Source of the DNA: Alphaproteobacteria bacterium
Lineage (GTDB): Bacteria > Pseudomonadota > Alphaproteobacteria > G02398745 > G023898745
DNA: 64,000 nucleotides
NCBI GenBank assembly: GCA_023898745.1
Contig: CP060237.1
Span: 62,001 to 126,000 of the forward strand
Direction of reading: 5' to 3'
A program made the translations under genes and the position numbers. This document shows positions 42,207-50,872 of the stretch, one piece after another (within the stretch, counting starts at the first letter, position 1; the number at the start of each line of letters is the position of its first letter). The notes under the pieces are model-generated. The model was not told where the DNA came from. It saw only the letters and a program-made list of their open reading frames with translations, and ran no database searches.

Positions 42207-42236
42207 TTGAATTTTAATACTTTTTCCCTATATAAT
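42207..42236 (+). promoter_or_regulatory. Sigma70-type promoter of carD
   Basis: TTGAAT (42207-42212), 18-base spacer, TATAAT (42231-42236). Predicted start near 42243, about 25 bases before the ATG. Confidence 0.7.
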
Positions 42237-42267
42237 ACTTAAAATTGGGTACTTTTTAAAATAAAAA

Positions 42268-42759
42268 ATGGAAAAGCATAAATATAAGGTTGGGGATTTT
42301 ATTGTATACCCTGTACATGGCGTTGGAGAAATCACTGCAATTGAAGAGTGTACATTTGATACAATCACGGCTACATTTCTTGTAATTAAAATTGCATATG
42401 AAAAATTAACCTTAAAAATACCCTTGAAAAATGCAGATAAACTAGGCGTTAGACCGCTATTCAATAAAAAACAAATTAATGAAATTGAAGATGTGTTAAA
42501 AAGACGTGTTCGCATGCGCCGCATGATGTGGAGCCGCAGAGCGCAAGAGTATGAAACAAAAATCAATTCAGGAGATCCTGTGCTTATTGCTGAAGTTGTG
42601 CGTGAACTTTATAAGAAAAACGACTACGATCAATCTTACAGTGAGAGACAAATTTACCAAACAGCTCTTTCAAGATTGGCAAAAGAATTTGCTATTGTAA
42701 AATCTATGAAAGAAGATGCAGCGTACGAATATATCCGCGATATTTTAGAGGCTGCTTAA
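42268..42759 (+). CDS. CarD-family transcriptional regulator
   Basis: RNA-polymerase-binding regulator that stabilises open promoter complexes, often at rRNA promoters. The N-terminal RID domain reads YKVGDFIVYPVHGVGEITAIEE; the C-terminal helical DNA-binding domain contains RVRMRRMMWSRRAQEYE. Length 163 is typical of the alphaproteobacterial form. A good promoter lies directly upstream, and the gene is monocistronic or read into the next small barrel gene. Confidence 0.92.
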   Translation: MEKHKYKVGDFIVYPVHGVGEITAIEECTFDTITATFLVIKIAYEKLTLKIPLKNADKLGVRPLFNKKQINEIEDVLKRRVRMRRMMWSRRAQEYETKINSGDPVLIAEVVRELYKKNDYDQSYSERQIYQTALSRLAKEFAIVKSMKEDAAYEYIRDILEAA

Positions 42760-42833
42760 TCTTCTGCGTACTCATTGTAATACTCACCTTATCTAAGCTA
42801 GTATAAATACAAACTCTTACGACCGAAGCAATA

Positions 42834-43307
42834 ATGTTTTTCTTTTTAAATTCACAAATTCATTATGGGGCCTCCGCCTCACATCGACTCATTAGTGGAT
42901 TTTTTTCAAAAGAAACAGATCAAGAAAAAGAGGAGGCGTTTAAATCCATAAAAGCATTTTTAGGCTATGTAACTTTTTATAACGACTGGCTTTTTGGCAT
43001 ACAGGGCTTTTTTGGCGGCACATATAATCAAGGATATTATGGAGCTAAGGGACTATTTGGATATGAATTTGAAGAAAATGTTCAGATGTATGGCTCTATT
43101 GGTTTTGAGCGCCAAACCAGCGAAAAAGAATCCTTTAATAGGGGTAATTTATTTATAGGTGGTAATGTGGATATATATCTAACACGTACGTTTGGTTTAG
43201 GTTTTGGCGTTGAGGGCCGTCCACTTTTTGATCATAAAGACAACAACGATATAAAAAAGTTTGGATATCTCCGTTTTATGTTTAGTGTTATTTTTCGTCA
43301 TATATAA
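42834..43307 (+). CDS. Small predicted outer-membrane barrel protein
   Basis: 157 residues, not recognised. Leader MFFFLNSQIHYGASASHR has no Lys or Arg until residue 18 and a plausible cleavage after GASA. The remainder is beta-rich with aromatic/Gly alternation (AFLGYVTFYNDWLFGIQGFF, NQGYYGAKGLFGYEF, VQMYGSIGFER, LFIGGNVDIYL, TFGLGFGVEGR) and ends in FGYLRFMFSVIFRHI, a barrel-like last strand. TATAAAT about 30 bases before the ATG may be its -10. Confidence 0.62.
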   Translation: MFFFLNSQIHYGASASHRLISGFFSKETDQEKEEAFKSIKAFLGYVTFYNDWLFGIQGFFGGTYNQGYYGAKGLFGYEFEENVQMYGSIGFERQTSEKESFNRGNLFIGGNVDIYLTRTFGLGFGVEGRPLFDHKDNNDIKKFGYLRFMFSVIFRHI

Positions 43308-43357
43308 TTTAGTAAAAAAATGATACAATGAACTATGTCATTGAATTATTTCTAGAA

Positions 43358-46138
43358 ATGTCTAAAAATTGTTTAGGAAAAATCATACTTGGCGTCTCTG
43401 TCTCGATGCTTTTACCATTAGTCGCTTTGAACTCCTTACATTTAAATGCTCATTCACCTGATCTGCTTTCTAAAAATATGCCTAATGCTACCCTGGGAGA
43501 AAGTTGGTGGAGGGAAGGTGTATCCTTAAAGGTTCATATGTTGTTTAGAGAAGATCTTGCTTGGCATGCATTATCGAAAAATCAGCAAGAATCATTTATA
43601 AGCACACTATATGGCGTTCCTCCTCTCTATCCAGATGGCTATAAAAGTGGTTACCATAATGACCCAAAAACTTACAATGAAAAAAATGATTATCCATATA
43701 TTCGCACACTTGCTTCAACTCTATGGCAAGCCCTAAAAGATGCAGCAGATATAGATGAGGTTGTGCAACAAATTTTAGCTTTACAAAACAACCTTAGCAA
43801 CCATCACGCCGAAATTATTCTTGCATGGATAAAGCTTTATGAGCTCGCACCCGCAGAACATAGACATTTGATTTTTCAATCCCTTCAAAACATCAAGCAA
43901 AACAAAGTGTTATTTAAGGAATCGTGGATGCATATGGATAAAATTATAGAAGTGTATGCAAATCTCTATAAAAATAAACCCGACACAAACTTAGCGCAAA
44001 TAGCAAAAATACTCGAACGTGCTAAAGCATTACCAGAATTTATAGTTTATGGAAGTCACCCCCTCAATATCCCCACGAACTTAGAATCCTTTTTCCACGC
44101 AAACCAACAAGTTGATAAAATACTTGAGAGTAATCATGAGTGGTTAGAAACCTCCATTCAAGAACAGGTAACCCTGTTTATTCTCATGAACAGAACTTTT
44201 CCAGGTCACCCAAGAGGAGGGTACGTTAATAATGTTTTTGAAGATATTAAGCTATGGGCAGAAATATATAAACATACGAATAATAAACAAAGAAAACTCA
44301 TATTCACACAACTTCAAACTGTTAGACCTGTAGATTCTCAAGAAAAGCTCAGCGTAAAAGTAGGCACTCAAGATGTGTATTACTTTAGTGATTTCAGAGA
44401 AGCGAATGAACGTAGCGGGAGAATTACTAATGCTGTAAAAAGCTACCTAGATTTTTGCAAAGACCCTAGCCTTTCTCACGCTAGAAAAGAGGTTGCAATA
44501 GAACAGATTGGAGATTTACCTAATATATTTAAATTTTGTGGCCATGATCTTGAGAAGTTCACAGCCTTCTTAGAGATATGGTGGAAAACCAATCGAAACC
44601 AAACGTCCGGGCTTGATGGATTAAGTATCAGTCAAATCAATTTATTTTATTCACTTTCAAACGGACCTCAACTATTGGATATCTGGTTCAAGCTAGATCC
44701 CAATACAAGAACTGAGGTTGATGGGGATATCAAGATTCTTATCAATGACTTTGGGATAGTGTCAGAAGAGCTGGTGAAATTCATACTTAACAATCCCCTT
44801 GAAAAAGCAAAAGCACTTCTTAAAGATCTAATATTTTTAAATAAACATATTGGGAAAGATGCCTATCTAAAATGGATTGCAGTTTATGAAAATAATACTA
44901 TCACAGAACAAGACCGCCCTGGATTTCTTGATCAACTGCTAAAACTCTCTAAGGAATTTCGCGTCTCTTTTGATATATGGCTAGACATATATCAAAAATA
45001 TGGCCCTAAAGGTTCTGAACCCATAATGAATGATATGATTGAGATGTTTAAAGGTCACAAAGAGTTATATCTTCCTGACGCATTAGAGGTATGGAGAAAC
45101 ATAGATTTGGATAAAAAAAGCGCAATTAAAGCTAATATGATTATATTTATGAAATATTGCTCCAAAGCTGATAATTCAAAATCCCCCCACTACATCCTTA
45201 AAAGCTGGTCAAAAGTAAATTCACAAACGCAAACAAAAATACTTCCTTTTATAAAGGAAGTGTTAGTTTTACAAGAAAGCTTAGAGGTCTGGGAAATTGA
45301 TCGACTCATTCACGAGTCTGAATCTAAACTTTCAGACAACAATACATTAAAAGAAAATATAATCAGAGTTATGCGCTTTATGAAAGATAAGTTGCAAAAT
45401 AAACCAGATGTTTTACGCATAATACAAATTCTTCAAAAAACATCTCCGGAATTCGCCACAAATATTTTACTAAAAATTGAACCACTTAGAGAAAGATTTC
45501 TAGAAGTAGAGTTCTTAAGCATACTTGAAATCATGAGTCAGCATGAAACTATATTTTATAGCATTATAGAACCTGTGTTTAAAAAACTTGAAGCCTTTAA
45601 AATTGAAGATATAACCACACACGCTATCATAGACACAATATTAGAAGAAATTATCATAAAAATGAGCGGAGAAAAAGTTGAAAAAACAATTTGGGATAAT
45701 CTTACTCTGGAGAAAAAAGAACATATTATCGCCCTAGAAACTTTAAATAAAGGCGAATCGACTTATAGAACGGCAGTTCTGACAAAAGAACGACAATATA
45801 GTATAAAACTAGCGTTTTCTCACAGAGCTTTCGATGAGTTAAAACAGCTATCTCTTAAGATTGAGAAGTTAAACGTCTGGAAATTATTATTAGAAGTTTT
45901 TGAGTTAATGGAAAGTACAAAACACACAGCAGAAATGAAACTTAAAGACACTGGCATGGAACCATTAACCTATCAAGAACGAGAAAGCCTAGACACAATA
46001 GCCCAGCATGGACCTTCTTATAGCAGAAGCGAAAAAATACTTAAAAGACTTCTAGCTGATGGCAATGTGTCAAATATGAAAACAGTTAGTAAGGCGCTTA
46101 GAGATATATTCGACGAAACAATGCGCATGCGTCAGTAA
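43358..46138 (+). CDS. Large helical-repeat protein with N-terminal signal/anchor
   Basis: 926 residues from ATG 43358. That start gives MSKNCLGKIILGVSVSMLLP, matching the leader of the LRR-like protein at 23.3 kb; ATG 43328 would bury it. The rest is all-helical. A segment of about 40-50 residues with a W-[IL]-x-[IVL]-[YFW] core recurs: AWIKLYELAP, LWAEIYKHTN, FLEIWWKTN, LLDIWFKLDP, KWIAVYEN, IWLDIYQKYG, ALEVWRNIDL. This resembles HEAT/TPR-type scaffolds. No enzymatic motif is evident. A surface or secreted scaffold contacting host proteins is possible. Confidence 0.72.
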   Translation: MSKNCLGKIILGVSVSMLLPLVALNSLHLNAHSPDLLSKNMPNATLGESWWREGVSLKVHMLFREDLAWHALSKNQQESFISTLYGVPPLYPDGYKSGYHNDPKTYNEKNDYPYIRTLASTLWQALKDAADIDEVVQQILALQNNLSNHHAEIILAWIKLYELAPAEHRHLIFQSLQNIKQNKVLFKESWMHMDKIIEVYANLYKNKPDTNLAQIAKILERAKALPEFIVYGSHPLNIPTNLESFFHANQQVDKILESNHEWLETSIQEQVTLFILMNRTFPGHPRGGYVNNVFEDIKLWAEIYKHTNNKQRKLIFTQLQTVRPVDSQEKLSVKVGTQDVYYFSDFREANERSGRITNAVKSYLDFCKDPSLSHARKEVAIEQIGDLPNIFKFCGHDLEKFTAFLEIWWKTNRNQTSGLDGLSISQINLFYSLSNGPQLLDIWFKLDPNTRTEVDGDIKILINDFGIVSEELVKFILNNPLEKAKALLKDLIFLNKHIGKDAYLKWIAVYENNTITEQDRPGFLDQLLKLSKEFRVSFDIWLDIYQKYGPKGSEPIMNDMIEMFKGHKELYLPDALEVWRNIDLDKKSAIKANMIIFMKYCSKADNSKSPHYILKSWSKVNSQTQTKILPFIKEVLVLQESLEVWEIDRLIHESESKLSDNNTLKENIIRVMRFMKDKLQNKPDVLRIIQILQKTSPEFATNILLKIEPLRERFLEVEFLSILEIMSQHETIFYSIIEPVFKKLEAFKIEDITTHAIIDTILEEIIIKMSGEKVEKTIWDNLTLEKKEHIIALETLNKGESTYRTAVLTKERQYSIKLAFSHRAFDELKQLSLKIEKLNVWKLLLEVFELMESTKHTAEMKLKDTGMEPLTYQERESLDTIAQHGPSYSRSEKILKRLLADGNVSNMKTVSKALRDIFDETMRMRQ

Positions 46139-46197
46139 TTTTTGACCTCATACCCCATAATGGTGTATATTATTTATCATCACCTTAACCTGTAGAA

Positions 46198-47415
46198 ATG
46201 CGACAAAAGTACCTACCATTCTTTGTAATTTTTGGCATTATCTCAGGTGGAGTTTTTGAATATGCCTCAAGACATTTCGCCACAACACGACCGAAAGATG
46301 TGGAAAATATTACTGTAAAGCCAGCGTTGTTACCGCAAGAAGAGTTTGTAACAACACCTGTAGATTTGGTGACATCAAAAACCATCTCAGTGAAAGGTCC
46401 GAGACATCTTAGAAATGCTCTATATTTTTTCACACCTCAACAAGTTAAAGAATTTACGCGCTTTCTCAGCAAAATGAATGTTAATCCTAGAGAAGGGCAT
46501 AAGCTGTTTTTCTCAGTGAAACAACATGGTGAAGATATGCAGGTTGAGACACTGCACTATTACCTCAAAGATTACTACTTAGATATAAAAATAAAGGACA
46601 AAAAATTCACTGCTTCAAAAGCGATGCTAAAACGAGAAATGAAGTGCATATCTGGCTACGTTGTAAATTCATTTTACAACTCAGCTGTTCACATTGGCAC
46701 ACCTTCATCTGTCATCGCAGAATGCGTCTCTGGCCTTAAGCAAAATCACACAACTTTCAAAAAAGGCTCTCCATTTAAAATTATTTACGATGTGGTCAAA
46801 ATGCCAAACGGGTATGAAACACGTCCATCTTTGCGATATATTGAGTGCCAGATGAAAGGCGCACCCTTAAAGCTCTATTACTTTGAGCAAAAATCAGGCT
46901 ATAAAGGTTTTTTTGATGAAAAAGGTGTATTATTCAGACAAAATAGCTTTCAAAGGCCTTTAAAATCTCGCGTTGCACGCATCAGCTCAGGATTTGGTTG
47001 GCGCATCCACCCTATTACAGGCTTGCGTACGTTCCATAAGGGTATTGATTACAATATCTCTAGAGGATCTGATATTATCGCTGCTGCACCAGGTCGCGTC
47101 ATCTTTGCCTCTTGGAATGGCGGATATGGGCGTGTTGTTGATATTGCGCATGGAAATGGTTACATCACACGTTATGCGCATATGAGCAAAATTCTGGTTA
47201 AAAGAGGTCAATTTGTAGACACACACGCAACTATTGGAAAAGTTGGGAGCTCTGGTTTAGCAACAGGCGCGCATTTACACTTTGAAATTCGGAAAAATAA
47301 CCAACCTCTTGATCCAAAAAAAGAAGTTTACTTGCTACGTCCCAGGCTCTATGGTGTAGATTATAAGAACTTCTCTCACTTAAAACGCATGATACATGAA
47401 AGTATACATGCTTGA
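46198..47415 (+). CDS. M23-family murein endopeptidase
   Basis: Periplasmic peptidoglycan endopeptidase (LytM type). One N-terminal membrane segment (residues 5-22) anchors it. The C-terminal M23 domain has the zinc motif HKGIDYN (H-x3-D) and HLHFEIRKN (H-x-H), with GFGWRIHPITG and YGRVVDIAHGNGY between. Length 405 is usual for an anchored member. It precedes ffh on the same strand by about 45 bases. Confidence 0.9.
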   Translation: MRQKYLPFFVIFGIISGGVFEYASRHFATTRPKDVENITVKPALLPQEEFVTTPVDLVTSKTISVKGPRHLRNALYFFTPQQVKEFTRFLSKMNVNPREGHKLFFSVKQHGEDMQVETLHYYLKDYYLDIKIKDKKFTASKAMLKREMKCISGYVVNSFYNSAVHIGTPSSVIAECVSGLKQNHTTFKKGSPFKIIYDVVKMPNGYETRPSLRYIECQMKGAPLKLYYFEQKSGYKGFFDEKGVLFRQNSFQRPLKSRVARISSGFGWRIHPITGLRTFHKGIDYNISRGSDIIAAAPGRVIFASWNGGYGRVVDIAHGNGYITRYAHMSKILVKRGQFVDTHATIGKVGSSGLATGAHLHFEIRKNNQPLDPKKEVYLLRPRLYGVDYKNFSHLKRMIHESIHA

Positions 47416-47462
47416 GGCGAATTCGCTATAATGAACATAATACATGAATAATCCTAAAATGC

Positions 47463-48785
47463 ATGTTTGACACTTTCTCGCAAAAAATTAGTAAGCTGTT
47501 TGACAAGATAACAAAACGCGGCCTTCTTACACAAGAAAGTGTGAATACAGCGCTCAGAGAAATACGTATTGCCCTGTTGGAAGCCGATGTTGCCTTACCC
47601 GTCATTAAAACTTTCTTAAAAGCGGTTGGCGATAAAGCTGTTGATCAAAAGATTATCAAAAGCGTTTCCGCTTCAGATATGATGATCAAAATCATTCATG
47701 ATGAGCTTGTTCATACATTAGGTAAAAAAAATAAACCTATTAAGAAAGGTAATATTCTACTTGTAGGCCTACAAGGCGCAGGCAAAACAACTACAGCAGG
47801 TAAATTAGCTCATCGTTTAAGTAAAAATACCTTACTTGTTTCTCTCGACGTATACCGTCCTGCCGCACAAGAACAGTTGAAACAAGTTGGCGAACAACAT
47901 GGATTTGAGGTCTTTCCAATTGGTCAGACTAATATCAAAGAGATCTACAAAAGCGCACTACAGTATAGTAAAGCCAAAAAATTTGATTATGTTATTTTTG
48001 ACACCGCAGGCCGTCTACATATTGATGACGAAATGATGGAAGAATTAAAAATAATTGAAAAAGAGATTAATCCGGCTGAAACACTTCTGGTTGTTGACTC
48101 TATGATTGGTCAAGACGCAGCGAATATGGCTAAAACATTCAAGGATAACATTGGATTGACAGGTATAATTCTTACACGTACGGATGGTGATGCTAAGGGT
48201 GGTGCGGCACTATCTATGAATATCATCACAGATTGCCCAATTCGTTATATTGGAACTGGTGAAAAAATCGATGCCCTGGAAGAGTTTGATCCTGAGCGCA
48301 TTGCATCGCGCATTCTCGATATGGGAGACATTGTTAGCCTTGTAGAACAAGCAGAAAAATTCGCTGACGATGCAGAAAATGAGAAAGTCTCTAAAAATCT
48401 AGAGAAAGGTAAATTCGATCTTGATGATATGATGACTTACCTCAAACAAATGGATTCTATGGGCGGATTGGGATCGCTTATGAAAATGATGCCAGGTGCG
48501 ATGGCACAAGGACAATTGCAAGGCCAGTCGATAGATGATAAACTTTTAAAAAAGCAAGTTGCAATTATTTGCTCGATGACCCCCAAAGAGCGTAAAAATT
48601 ACAAAATTTTGGGTGGATCCAGAAAGAAAAGAATTGCGCAAGGCGCAGGTGTCACAGCAGCTGATGTAAACAAGCTGGTTAAACAATATGAACATGTTCG
48701 TCAAATGATGAAACAGTTTGGGTTGTTTGGCAAAAGTGAAAACAGCGGCGCTTTAGGCGGCTTAAAAAGTATGTTTGGACTGTAA
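47463..48785 (+). CDS. ffh: Signal recognition particle protein Ffh
   Basis: GTPase that targets nascent membrane proteins with SRP RNA. NG domain motifs are complete: GLQGAGKTTTAGKLA, DTAGRLH, TRTDGDAKGG; the C-terminal methionine-rich M domain follows (MKMMPGAMAQGQ, then MTPKERKNYKILGGSRKKRIAQGAG). Length 440 is normal. It is followed 14 bases later by rpsP. Its RNA partner is at 2.8 kb. Confidence 0.96.
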   Translation: MFDTFSQKISKLFDKITKRGLLTQESVNTALREIRIALLEADVALPVIKTFLKAVGDKAVDQKIIKSVSASDMMIKIIHDELVHTLGKKNKPIKKGNILLVGLQGAGKTTTAGKLAHRLSKNTLLVSLDVYRPAAQEQLKQVGEQHGFEVFPIGQTNIKEIYKSALQYSKAKKFDYVIFDTAGRLHIDDEMMEELKIIEKEINPAETLLVVDSMIGQDAANMAKTFKDNIGLTGIILTRTDGDAKGGAALSMNIITDCPIRYIGTGEKIDALEEFDPERIASRILDMGDIVSLVEQAEKFADDAENEKVSKNLEKGKFDLDDMMTYLKQMDSMGGLGSLMKMMPGAMAQGQLQGQSIDDKLLKKQVAIICSMTPKERKNYKILGGSRKKRIAQGAGVTAADVNKLVKQYEHVRQMMKQFGLFGKSENSGALGGLKSMFGL

Positions 48786-48799
48786 AGAAGGAGAAAAAT

Positions 48800-49105
48800 A
48801 TGGCACTAAAAATTCGTTTAACACGAGGTGGCGCAAAAAAGAAACCATTTTACCGCATCGTTGTGGCAGAAAACACAAGCCCACGTGATGGTAAATTCGT
48901 AGAGCGTATTGGAACGTACAACCCAATGGTTGGTAAAGATCACAAAGAGCGCTATGTAATTAAGGAAGATCGCGCAAAGCACTGGATGTCTGTAGGTGCA
49001 AAACCAACAGAGCGTGTAGCGAAGATCTTTGGTCAACTTAAAATTTCAGATGCGCCAGAAATTCCTGAGCGCCCAAAAAAATCTCAACCTAAAGGGAAAA
49101 AATAA
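48800..49105 (+). CDS. rpsP: 30S ribosomal protein S16
   Basis: S16 begins MALKIRLTRGGAKKKPFYRI and contains GTYNPM, the family hallmark. Length 101 includes a basic C-terminal tail (RPKKSQPKGKK). It follows ffh in the common ffh-rpsP arrangement, with GAAGGAG just before its ATG; rimM and trmD do not follow here. Confidence 0.95.
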   Translation: MALKIRLTRGGAKKKPFYRIVVAENTSPRDGKFVERIGTYNPMVGKDHKERYVIKEDRAKHWMSVGAKPTERVAKIFGQLKISDAPEIPERPKKSQPKGKK

Positions 49106-49129
49106 GACGTCGCGTCATAAGAGGTCAAC

Positions 49130-49339
49130 ATGAAGTGGACAGAAATTGAAGATATCGCCATTTTGCTGGATGAGAAATTTCCTGAGGTTGACATTCTTAG
49201 TATCCGCTTTACAGACCTGTGGCAATGGGTGCAAGATCTTCCTGGTTTTGAAGATGACCCTCAAAAATCCAATGAACGTATTTTAGAAGCTATTCAAATG
49301 GCATGGCTAGAAGAGCGAAAATACAATGAGCAAGCTTAG
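49130..49339 (+). CDS. iscX: Fe-S assembly protein IscX
   Basis: 69-residue acidic protein matching IscX along its length: MKWTEIEDIAILLDEKFPEV, then VRFTD-type IRFTDLWQWV, DDPQKSNERILEAIQMAWLEE. IscX modulates iron delivery by the cysteine desulfurase in the Isc system. In many bacteria it sits next to fdx and hscA; here it follows rpsP, showing the isc operon is dispersed. Confidence 0.92.
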   Translation: MKWTEIEDIAILLDEKFPEVDILSIRFTDLWQWVQDLPGFEDDPQKSNERILEAIQMAWLEERKYNEQA

Positions 49340-49355
49340 TGTTTTTCCAGACAGT

Positions 49356-49428
49356 CGTCATGGCGAGGCACGAAGTGCCGCGGCCATCTATACTGGATCA
49401 CCACGGCGCTACGCGCCTCGTGATGACG
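49356..49428. repeat. Dispersed palindromic element, copy 8
   Basis: CGTCATGGCGAGGCACG, GCGGCCATC, GGATCACCACGGC and CTCGTGATGACG. Between iscX and the tsaB-like gene. Confidence 0.85.
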
Positions 49429-49450
49429 CCCCATCCCAAGGACACTGCTT

Positions 49451-49999
49451 ATGACTCTAGCCTTTTGCATTTTCAGAAATAAACTATATGTAGCAACCTC
49501 TACACAATCATATGCTGTTGAACTAGATAATGAACAAGATGTTTATAAACATCTGCCCGCTGAAAAATATGACGGGGTTGTTACACCTGGCGGCCCCTAC
49601 CCATTCACTCGAATGCGTATTTTTATTTCAACAGCTTATGGGTATGCTCAAGGCTATGGCATTCCTTGTCATCTCATCAAGCGTTTTGACTTTTTAGGCT
49701 TTGTGTTTCCTAATTATTTTTTAGCCCTTGAAACGCGTCGTGGGGATTTTTTCACCTATCACCAGGACTTAGGCGAGGCGATTATGTCAGAGCAAGATGT
49801 GCGTAAATATGCTGAGAAATATAAAGAGACTTTTGCATCAGATGCAGATATATTTCAGGATATGTCTGGACAGGTTACATTTAATCTGGCAGAAAAACTT
49901 TTAGCGTATTATCCTATTGCGAAAGCTGAGGAGAAAATTCTGAAAGAACCATATTATATGTTAACGCCGGAGTATAAAAAGACAAATCGTCTCTCTTAA
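49451..49999 (+). CDS. tsaB: TsaB-like t6A biosynthesis protein, divergent
   Basis: 182 residues. VTPGGPYPFTRMRIFISTAY corresponds to the TsaB signature G-P-G-S-F-T-G-x-R-x-x-x-x-x-A-x-G, and GYGIPCHLIKRFDFL to the following G-I-P-x-x-x-x-S-x-L. The N-terminal LAFCIFRNKLYVATS has the early strand of the ASKHA fold, and the end YYMLTPEYKK matches the PLYLRP-type end. TsaB supports TsaD in making t6A on tRNAs. The usual Ser and Thr residues of the motif are changed, so it is diverged. Confidence 0.6.
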   Translation: MTLAFCIFRNKLYVATSTQSYAVELDNEQDVYKHLPAEKYDGVVTPGGPYPFTRMRIFISTAYGYAQGYGIPCHLIKRFDFLGFVFPNYFLALETRRGDFFTYHQDLGEAIMSEQDVRKYAEKYKETFASDADIFQDMSGQVTFNLAEKLLAYYPIAKAEEKILKEPYYMLTPEYKKTNRLS

Positions 50000-50030
50000 A
50001 TTAAAATCTCCTAGATTAACACGTCCCTAA

Positions 50031-50792
50031 CTATTTTCTCTTCTGACGTTTTTTTGATTTTGGTTGAATGTTTTGCGCAATGTATTTTTGAAAATGAACT
50101 CTATTACCGTCTTGCAAAAAATTCTCTACTGATTTTCGGTAGGAGTGATAGTCTAGCGATTTCAAACTTTTACCACAATATTTTGACAACAAGTTCCTTA
50201 AGAGTTTGCGGGCATATCGCCCATTTCCATCTTTAAAAGGATGTAGCTTTACAACCTCTAAATGCACATTAGCCGCTTCCTTAACACATTCTATCTTCTG
50301 AGTCTTAGTAACAAAATCCTTTCCGATACTTAATAAATCATTTTCAATGTTTTTAACAGGCTTATCAAATATATGGAAGTTTGCCCTAATAACTCTCTCT
50401 ATTTCTTTATACTTTTCTTCTGAAACATAAGGCTTTAAGTTTCCATCTAGATAAAGCGTCAATAAAACATCTGGGACTGTTGTTCCACTAGGAAATTCTA
50501 TATCTTTTTTAATTGCATATAAAATATCTTCCAACCCTTCAACAAAAGCAAAACATCTCGGGTTAAAAAGCTCTTGCCCTTTGCTTGAATACACAGAGCT
50601 TGTTCTATACTGCATATAACCTTCGCCACACGAAGGATCTGGATGCCCCATTAAATCTGAAGAAGAACAGCTTTCATCCGCTTGAATGGGAGTCAATAAA
50701 GCCACTGTAGATATAGCAAGAAAAGCAGTGAGAGTCTTTATAACCTTAAGCTCTGCGCTTGCAAAAACTATTGACAAACTTAAAAATAACAT
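50031..50792 (-). CDS. Exported Fic-domain protein
   Basis: Fic enzymes usually transfer AMP or other phosphate-containing groups to target proteins. The catalytic motif HPFKDGNGRYARKLL (H-x-F-x-D-G-N-G-R-x-x-R) is intact near residue 187. The N-terminus has an uncharged hydrophobic start (MLFLSLSIVFASAE), immediately followed by a second, conventional-looking signal (LKVIKTLTAFLAISTVALL, then TPIQADES), making a tandem arrangement. Fic proteins are common effectors of host-associated bacteria. Exporting it suggests an external target. Confidence 0.85.
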   Translation of the reverse strand: MLFLSLSIVFASAELKVIKTLTAFLAISTVALLTPIQADESCSSSDLMGHPDPSCGEGYMQYRTSSVYSSKGQELFNPRCFAFVEGLEDILYAIKKDIEFPSGTTVPDVLLTLYLDGNLKPYVSEEKYKEIERVIRANFHIFDKPVKNIENDLLSIGKDFVTKTQKIECVKEAANVHLEVVKLHPFKDGNGRYARKLLRNLLSKYCGKSLKSLDYHSYRKSVENFLQDGNRVHFQKYIAQNIQPKSKKRQKRK

Positions 50793-50872
50793 AGATGATA
50801 TAAATTCTTATTGGAATAAATTCAGTATACACAAGAGACAAAAATTATGTCAAAAATAAAAACAGCGCTCTG

